A stretch of DNA of 29,552 bases from UBA11612 sp963976395. GTDB lineage: Bacteria; Pseudomonadota; Alphaproteobacteria; Rhodospirillales; Rhodospirillaceae. Location of the stretch: contig CAXBLG010000039.1 of NCBI GenBank assembly GCA_963976395.1, positions 1 through 29,552 on the forward strand, given 5' to 3'. The number at the start of each line of letters is the position of its first letter. Positions within the stretch are counted from its first letter, which is position 1. Shown here one piece after another: positions 24,603 through 29,552 of this stretch. The notes beneath the pieces were generated by a model, which was not told the origin of the DNA, searched no databases, and was given only the letters and a program-made list of their open reading frames with translations. A program made the translations under genes and the position numbers.

Positions 24603-25091
24603 ATGGCCGACATTTCCACCGCCGACCTTGTTGACGTCCATATGGCATCGGGACGGGTGCAAAGCTGCGAGATTCAGTTTCGCCAATTCGGCGGCGTAAC
24701 TGCGTTCGCCGGCCCCATCCGCACCGTGAAATGCCACCAGGACAACGCCCTGGTGAAAAAAATGTTATCAGAGCCCGGCAACAATGCCGTGCTGGTGGTG
24801 GACGGCGGCGGCTCTCTCCGCTCGGCCTTGCTCGGTGATCTGATCGGCGCTCTCGCCGTCAAAAACGGCTGGGCCGGGGTTATCATCTGGGGCGCCGTGC
24901 GCGATACTTCAGCGCTCAAATCACTCAGTGTCGGCATCAAGGCCATCGGGTCCAATCCGCAGCGCAGCAGCAAGGCCGGTGCGGGCGATGTGGACATTCC
25001 CATCACCTTCGGCAACGCCACCTTCGTGCCGGGGGGCTGGGTTTACAGCGATGATGACGGTGTATTGTCCGCGGACGGCGAGTTGACTTAA
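24603..25091 (+). CDS. RraA-like protein (RNase E regulator / HMG aldolase family)
   Basis: A 162-residue protein with the RraA core DGGGSLRSALLGDLIGALAVKNGWAGVIIWGAVRDTSAL and a C-terminal VPGGWVYSDDDGVLSA. The compact length is that of RraA, which binds RNase E and inhibits degradosome activity in gammaproteobacteria. Close relatives are aldolases such as 4-hydroxy-4-methyl-2-oxoglutarate aldolase. The sequence does not decide between these roles; the strongly RraA-like DGGGSLRSAL motif tips the call. The ATG follows GCGAGAG. It is downstream of coq7 and may be in the same operon. It ends 39 bases before the converging HNH gene. Confidence 0.85.
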   Translation: MADISTADLVDVHMASGRVQSCEIQFRQFGGVTAFAGPIRTVKCHQDNALVKKMLSEPGNNAVLVVDGGGSLRSALLGDLIGALAVKNGWAGVIIWGAVRDTSALKSLSVGIKAIGSNPQRSSKAGAGDVDIPITFGNATFVPGGWVYSDDDGVLSADGELT

Positions 25092-25129
25092 ACGCCCACC
25101 TTAATCACGTGGCCCGCTCGCCCCAAAAC

Positions 25130-25693
25130 TCACCAGGGGTCGAGTTCCGTATCCCAGTACAAATAATCGCGCCAACCTTCGTGCAAATAGTTCGGCGGGA
25201 ACCGCCGACCGACTTCTTGTAGTTGCCGCGAGTTAGGCCGAATTGGTCTTTGTGAGGGATGCATCCCCGCCTCATGAGGCAGGCGGTTCCCTTTCACGAG
25301 ATTGCAATGCGAGCATGCCGTCACAACATTCTGCCATGTGGTCCGCCCACCCTTGGACCGGGGAACAACGTGATCGAAGGTCAGATCGTTGGTCGGATGA
25401 AATGTGCGGCAGTACTGGCACATGAAATGATCGCGCAGAAAAACGTTAAACCGCGTGAAGGCCGGCGAGCGGTCCATGGGCGCATATTTCTTGAGTGAAA
25501 TCACGCTGGGCAGTTTCATCGTCCAACTGGGCGAGTGAACTTCGTGCTCGTACTCCCGCACCACCTGAACACGTTCCAGAAACACGGCCTTGATGGCGTC
25601 CTGCCAGGGCCACAGTGACAATGGAAAATAGCTCAGCGGACGGAAGTCCGCATTGAGGACTAATGTTGGGCACGTTTCAAGCGACACAGTCAT
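25130..25693 (-). CDS. HNH endonuclease family protein
   Basis: A 187-residue protein with a central HNH domain. A zinc knuckle CQYC is followed by LTFDHVVPRSKGGRTTWQNVVTACSHCN (the His-Asn residues), then K and N, so all four zinc cysteines and the catalytic His are present. The N-terminal half (MTVSLETCPTLVLNADFRPLSYFPLSLWPWQDAIKAV, about 1-85) is a conserved extension of this stand-alone bacterial HNH group, whose role is uncertain. No restriction-modification or phage gene is nearby, so it looks like a chromosomal HNH protein. It is divergent from gluQ with a 112-base AT-rich gap. Confidence 0.9.
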   Translation of the reverse strand: MTVSLETCPTLVLNADFRPLSYFPLSLWPWQDAIKAVFLERVQVVREYEHEVHSPSWTMKLPSVISLKKYAPMDRSPAFTRFNVFLRDHFMCQYCRTFHPTNDLTFDHVVPRSKGGRTTWQNVVTACSHCNLVKGNRLPHEAGMHPSQRPIRPNSRQLQEVGRRFPPNYLHEGWRDYLYWDTELDPW

Positions 25694-25805
25694 CGGTAGG
25701 ATTATCCCTCCGCGCTTTACTTTCCACAGTCTATCAATTCTCTAGGCAAATACAAAATATGGTATTTATACCCCCTGGCTCCCCATAACGTTGAATCACG
25801 GTTTT
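25694..25805. promoter_or_regulatory. Divergent promoter region between HNH gene and gluQ
   Basis: A 112-base AT-rich gap that must carry both promoters. It contains the short dyad AAATAC-8 bases-GTATTT at 25748-25767. No -10/-35 pair stands out enough to call, and no operator is recognised. Confidence 0.3.
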
Positions 25806-26675
25806 ATGACATCGACCAACGCCGCACCCGTCACAAGGTTTGCGCCAAGTCCCACCGGACACCTTCACCTGGGACATGCGTTCTCGGCTCTGGATGCGGC
25901 AACTGCAGCCACGGACAAAGGCCGGTTTCTCTTGCGTATAGAAGACACCGACCAGGGCCGCTGCCGCCCGGAATTTGAAGAGGCCATCTACGAGGACTTG
26001 GCCTGGCTGGGCCTTTCCTGGGAAACCCCGGTGCGCCGGCAGTCAGAACACTTTACCGATTACCGGGACGCTCTTGGCACGTTGGGCCAACTTGGCCTGT
26101 TGTATCCTTGCTTTTGCACTCGGTCCGAGATCTTGCGTGAAATAGAAAACGCGACCTCCGCGCCGCATAACCCGGTGAGCGGGCCGGACGGGCCGATTTA
26201 CCCCGGCACATGCCGTCACCTTTCCGAGGCGGACCAAAAGCGTCGCATGGGCAACGGCGAGCCTCACGCCCTGCGATTGCGCGTCAGCACCGCCCTAGAA
26301 GGTGTCGGCGCCCTCACGTGGCACGATGAGACCCACGGCGAAATCAAAGCCACACCGGAAATTTTCGGCGATGTCGTTCTTGCCCGCAAAGACACGCTTG
26401 CCAGCTATCACCTAGCCTGCACCTGGGACGATGCGTTGCAAGGCATCACGCTCGTGACCCGCGGCGAGGACGTGTTCCCATCCACCCATGTGCATCGCCT
26501 TCTTCAGGCCCTTCTAAAACTGCCGACACCGCGGTATCGCCATCACCGCCTGTTGACCGGACCGGACGGCAAAAAATTCTCAAAGCGCGATCAATCGCTA
26601 ACCTTGAAGTCTTTGCGTGATTCTGGTCGGACCCGAGAAGACGTCATCGCCGACCTTCATCGTTTGACGCCCTAA
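25806..26675 (+). CDS. gluQ: Glutamyl-Q tRNA(Asp) synthetase
   Basis: A 289-residue paralogue of glutamyl-tRNA synthetase without the anticodon-binding domain. It attaches glutamate to queuosine at position 34 of tRNA-Asp. The HIGH-type motif is TRFAPSPTGHLHLGHAFSAL near the N-terminus. The zinc-binding cysteines are CFCTRSE and YPGTCR. The KFSKR loop lies near residue 255 in KKFSKRDQSLTL, all as in GluQRS (YadB). ATG at 25806 is preferred; a TTG at 25791 extends it by five residues. Its presence fits the queEDC operon at 9037, which makes the queuosine precursor. Confidence 0.95.
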   Translation: MTSTNAAPVTRFAPSPTGHLHLGHAFSALDAATAATDKGRFLLRIEDTDQGRCRPEFEEAIYEDLAWLGLSWETPVRRQSEHFTDYRDALGTLGQLGLLYPCFCTRSEILREIENATSAPHNPVSGPDGPIYPGTCRHLSEADQKRRMGNGEPHALRLRVSTALEGVGALTWHDETHGEIKATPEIFGDVVLARKDTLASYHLACTWDDALQGITLVTRGEDVFPSTHVHRLLQALLKLPTPRYRHHRLLTGPDGKKFSKRDQSLTLKSLRDSGRTREDVIADLHRLTP

Positions 26676-26705
26676 AAAAACGCGGCGGAGTTACCCCCGC
26701 CGCGT
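26676..26705 (-). terminator. Intrinsic terminator downstream of the second TonB receptor
   Basis: On the minus strand a 9-bp GC-rich stem (ACGCGGCGG and CCGCCGCGT) with a short loop is followed by a run of seven T, the classical form. It lies about 25 bases after the receptor stop and only just past the gluQ stop, so on the plus strand it may also slow gluQ transcripts. Confidence 0.85.
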
Positions 26706-26730
26706 CAAAAGAGACTGATCTCCTTATTAA

Positions 26731-28956
26731 TCAGTATTTGTAGTTCAGTTGGAACAGTACCGTGCGCGGGTCGCCGACCCGGCCTGCCGGTGCGACGGTA
26801 AAGTTCGCCGTACCGGTCACGTATCCCTTATCCGTAAGATTCCGTCCGATCACAGCCGCGCCCCAGGTGTTGGTCGGGCTATCCCAGCCAATACGCGCAT
26901 TCCATAAACCGTAACTGGGTTGCTGCTCGACATAACCGGTCGTGCCGTTCACGCCGTCGTTGGCCGGGGTGAAGTATGACGCCGACTGCCAGCTATAGTC
27001 CGTGCCCACATAGGCGCTACCGAGATCGTTACTAAGCGCAACTGTATAAGTCGCCCCGACGGTTAACGACCATTCCGGTGCATTGTTCAGGCGCTGTCCA
27101 CTCGCATCAAACGGCCCAAAAGCCGTCACGGTCGCACCGGGATAACTGGAGTAGTACGCATCCAGATAGGCAACGCTTCCGAAAAGGTCGAGCCCTTGGA
27201 TCGGACGCGCTTGCAGTTCCAGCTCAATACCTTTGACTTTGGCATCGGCAGCATTGTCCGTCACCGCATTCGCCGGCGGCGTAAACAAGGTGACCTGCAA
27301 GTCGTTGTAGTCGTAATAAAATGCCGACAGGTTGGCCCGTAGCCGATTATCAAGCCAATCGGACTTTATGCCGACCTCATAGGCCCATAAGAATTCCGAG
27401 CCATAGCCCTGAAGTGCATTGGCCAGCCCGGCCGCCCCGAGGTCGTAACCACCGCTCTTGAAGCCGCGCGTGATCGAGCCGTAGATCAAAGCATTTTCAG
27501 TGGCTTGGAAGTTCAAGCCGAACTTAGGCGTCCAGGCGTTATCACCACGCGACGTATCGGCAATAAACGGATCGGAAAACGCCGGCGCACCAATGCGAGG
27601 AGCCGCCTCGTCCACGACGGGGTCTAGCGTCGCCGACACTGTCCAGAAATCATCAAGGTAGTAGTCCTTGGTTTCATCGGTATAGCGCAGGCCAGCGATG
27701 GCCGAAATTTGATCCGTAATCTGATACTCGCCTTGGATATAAACCGCATAAGATTCGGATTTCAGCCTCGGCTTTTGAAAGTGCGAGACACCGAAAGCCG
27801 GAATACCGAGCGCGAGCGGTTCGCGGTTATTTTCCTGAAAGTAATAGGCGCCCGCCACAACAGTCAGCGCGTTGATTTTTGCGGTGAGATTTAGCTCTTC
27901 GCTATATTGGCGCTGGATGATGGGCGCGAACAGCGTACGGAAAAAAGCGAGGCTGCTCCCATCCGCATCAACGTCAAGAGACGCTTCTACTGCTCGGATA
28001 CCGGTCAACGATTTCAGAGTGATTCCGTCCGCGAGCTCGTAGTTGATTTCCAAGGCACCGCCATAATTCTCGACGACGGAGAGATTGTTGGAGTTAAGCG
28101 ATACCTTCGAATAATCACCAAGGATCGAATCATCAAGCGGCACCCCGACAGGACCGAGCAACTTGGTGTAGCCGCCGCGCGCGTCCTTATCCTTGCTGTA
28201 ATCAAGGCGCAGCGTCACATCAGCGCGATCGCCCAGCGGCACCAACACTTGTGTGCGAAATCCAATAGAGTCCTGATCACGAATGTCGTTTCCGGTCGAG
28301 ACGTTCTCGAAATAAGCATCATGAGCCATGTGATTGAACGCCAAGCTCGCGCGGATATTGGTTCCGGGAAGCGCACCGCTCAAATAGCCCTTCACGCCGT
28401 AGGCATCGTAGTTGCCATAGTAGCCTTGCAGTTCCGCTGTCAGCTCTTCGCTGGGCGCGCGAGAAATTATGTTAACTGTACCGCCGACAGAATTGCGGCC
28501 ATAGAGCGTACCTTGCGGTCCACGCAGCACCTCCACCCGCTCGACATCAAGAAACTCGGAAAAATAGGACAGAGGACGCGCAATATACACGCCGTCCACA
28601 TGCATAGTGGTCGAAGGATCAGAGCCGAGGAAAACGTTGTTCGATCCGATCCCGCGAATATAGAGCTGTGCGTAACCAGTGTTGTCGGTCACCTGCAGAC
28701 CCGGCGTATAACCGGCAAGGTCACTGACATCTGCGATGCCGCGGCTACTTAACTGTTCGCTTGAGAATGCGGTAATCGCCAGCGGCGTGGACTGGAGTGC
28801 GGTCGCGCCCGTCTTTGTCGCGGTGACGATAATTTCTTCAAGTTGAAGCGCGCTGTCCTGCGCGAGTGCGGTATTCATTGCGAATGCACTGGCCGTGACT
28901 AAGAGAGCCGCAGAAAAAGTACGCCGAGCCACCCCGATGGTCTTGAATGATGTCAT
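26731..28956 (-). CDS. TonB-dependent outer-membrane receptor
   Basis: A 741-residue receptor. The start at 28956 is chosen because AGGAGGAA lies just upstream (a near-perfect Shine-Dalgarno) and the signal peptide MTSFKTIGVARRTFSAALLVTASAFA begins there; the frame is open to 29007. Likely cleavage is after ALAQ. The TonB box is EEIIVTATKTG. The plug shows GYAQLYIRGIGSNN and GTLYGRNSVGGTVNIISRAP, and the barrel ends with LFQLNYKY. It resembles the receptor at 10731 in class but is clearly a different protein. It has its own terminator and lies between gluQ and xerD; no ligand-specific genes are near, so the substrate is unknown. Confidence 0.95.
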   Translation of the reverse strand: MTSFKTIGVARRTFSAALLVTASAFAMNTALAQDSALQLEEIIVTATKTGATALQSTPLAITAFSSEQLSSRGIADVSDLAGYTPGLQVTDNTGYAQLYIRGIGSNNVFLGSDPSTTMHVDGVYIARPLSYFSEFLDVERVEVLRGPQGTLYGRNSVGGTVNIISRAPSEELTAELQGYYGNYDAYGVKGYLSGALPGTNIRASLAFNHMAHDAYFENVSTGNDIRDQDSIGFRTQVLVPLGDRADVTLRLDYSKDKDARGGYTKLLGPVGVPLDDSILGDYSKVSLNSNNLSVVENYGGALEINYELADGITLKSLTGIRAVEASLDVDADGSSLAFFRTLFAPIIQRQYSEELNLTAKINALTVVAGAYYFQENNREPLALGIPAFGVSHFQKPRLKSESYAVYIQGEYQITDQISAIAGLRYTDETKDYYLDDFWTVSATLDPVVDEAAPRIGAPAFSDPFIADTSRGDNAWTPKFGLNFQATENALIYGSITRGFKSGGYDLGAAGLANALQGYGSEFLWAYEVGIKSDWLDNRLRANLSAFYYDYNDLQVTLFTPPANAVTDNAADAKVKGIELELQARPIQGLDLFGSVAYLDAYYSSYPGATVTAFGPFDASGQRLNNAPEWSLTVGATYTVALSNDLGSAYVGTDYSWQSASYFTPANDGVNGTTGYVEQQPSYGLWNARIGWDSPTNTWGAAVIGRNLTDKGYVTGTANFTVAPAGRVGDPRTVLFQLNYKY

Positions 28957-29190
28957 TGCTTCCTCCTGAGACGCCGCCTCGTGCAAGTGCGTCGTTATTG
29001 GACGCATCCGTCATAACCGAATCTATGGAATTTCTGGACAGAAAATTACGAATTAGAGGGGTATTTTACCTACGTGTTGCAATTTTGCAGCGAATAATGG
29101 CCAGTATTTTCGCGTTAGCGAAGTGTGCGAATATTATGTCGCACTCCGGCTCGCAGCCGCTCAGGAAGCATGACGATGGAGTCGTAGTGC

Positions 29191-29552
29191 CTAAAGTTTC
29201 AATTTCGCGAGGGGATGATTGTCTGTCACCAGCTTCTTCAACCGCTCGTCCAACACATGCGTATAGATCTGTGTTGTCGAGATATCCGAATGCCCAAGCA
29301 TCTGCTGTAAACTGCGCAAGTCTGCACCATGGGACAGCAAGTGCGTCGCGAACGAATGGCGCAACACGTGAGGAGAGACTCGCGACGGCGAAATACCGGC
29401 GCGAACCGCCACATCCTTAAGCATGACGGCGAAGCTTGTGCGCGTCAGATGGCCACCCTTCGCAGGCGCCGGAAAAAGCCACGGCGAGGATTTTGTTTTT
29501 GCGGAGAAAAAACGTGCGCAGATTTTGGGCGCATTTAATACTGCAGCAAAAG
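29191..29552 (-). CDS. xerD: Tyrosine recombinase XerD, C-terminal part (cut by window edge)
   Basis: About 120 residues of the C-terminal catalytic domain, open to the window edge. The frame continues past the internal ATG at 29424: SPWLFPAPAKGGHLTRTSF is readable upstream of it, so 29424 is not the start. The active-site motifs HVLRH (HxxR), GH in QQMLGHSDIS and the nucleophile tyrosine in TTQIYTHV are present. GHLTRTSFAVMLKDVAVRAGI is typical of XerD and not XerC. XerD with XerC resolves chromosome dimers at dif. The stop at 29191 is followed by a 234-base gap before the TonB receptor start, which contains the short hairpin TTCGC-GTTA-GCGAA at 29109-29122. Confidence 0.93.
   Translation of the reverse strand, partial: FAAVLNAPKICARFFSAKTKSSPWLFPAPAKGGHLTRTSFAVMLKDVAVRAGISPSRVSPHVLRHSFATHLLSHGADLRSLQQMLGHSDISTTQIYTHVLDERLKKLVTDNHPLAKLKL

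Noticed and set aside
27907..28752. A long rightward ORF (281 residues) antisense to the second TonB receptor
   Set aside because: It lies wholly inside the receptor gene in the opposite strand, has a low-complexity basic composition and no family resemblance. It is a shadow of the GC-rich coding frame.

Overview
This window reads as a stretch of chromosome from an alphaproteobacterium with moderately high GC. The evidence is the block maoC-ribF-ileS-lspA-DUF3035 lipoprotein-M16 protease on the minus strand, Coq7 and RraA-like proteins, two TonB-dependent receptors with VTA(R/T)K-type TonB boxes, and XerD. I cannot fix the order or family from the sequence alone. The xerD copy, the tRNA-Leu and the many housekeeping genes argue for a chromosomal locus, not a plasmid or prophage. 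I found no insertion sequence, CRISPR array or phage gene.

Layout. (1) 1-6884, minus strand: a MaoC-type hydratase, ribF, ileS, lspA, a DUF3035 lipoprotein and the N-terminal part of an M16 zinc protease. (2) 6953-8898: a small lipoprotein, a MarR regulator, an orphan PhoU and a two-helix membrane protein. (3) 9037-10734, plus strand: a queE-queD-queC operon for the queuosine precursor preQ0. Its QueD lacks the usual catalytic cysteine. (4) 10731-13073, minus: a TonB-dependent receptor. (5) 13408-16400: a quorum-sensing module, luxR converging on a luxI-cytochrome P450 operon, with a near-perfect 20-bp lux box upstream of luxI. (6) 16401-19957: an 868-base stretch with only doubtful small ORFs, then a class III aminotransferase-fold protein whose PLP-binding lysine is replaced by aspartate, converging on a Tat-exported beta-lactamase-fold serine hydrolase. 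(7) 20052-20137: tRNA-Leu(CAA). (8) 20444-25091, plus: an M28-like aminopeptidase (DUF4910 type) and a methyltransferase, then YqaA, DsbB, Coq7 and an RraA-like protein. (9) 25130-26675: an HNH endonuclease divergent from gluQ (glutamyl-queuosine tRNA synthetase). (10) 26731-28956: a second TonB-dependent receptor. (11) 29191-end: the C-terminal part of xerD.

How the genes may work together. The most interesting part is the luxR/P450/luxI module with its neighbours. LuxI and LuxR keep the family's key residues, so a working acyl-homoserine-lactone circuit is likely. The lux box suggests positive autoregulation of luxI-P450. The P450 looks like a soluble fatty-acid-hydroxylase type and lies directly downstream of the synthase in the same operon, so it could tailor the signal, its acyl precursor, or a QS-controlled product. 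The lysine-less aminotransferase homologue and the serine hydrolase beside it may belong to the same pathway, but that is inference from position only. Separately, queEDC and gluQ together imply that this organism makes queuosine and glutamyl-queuosine in tRNA.
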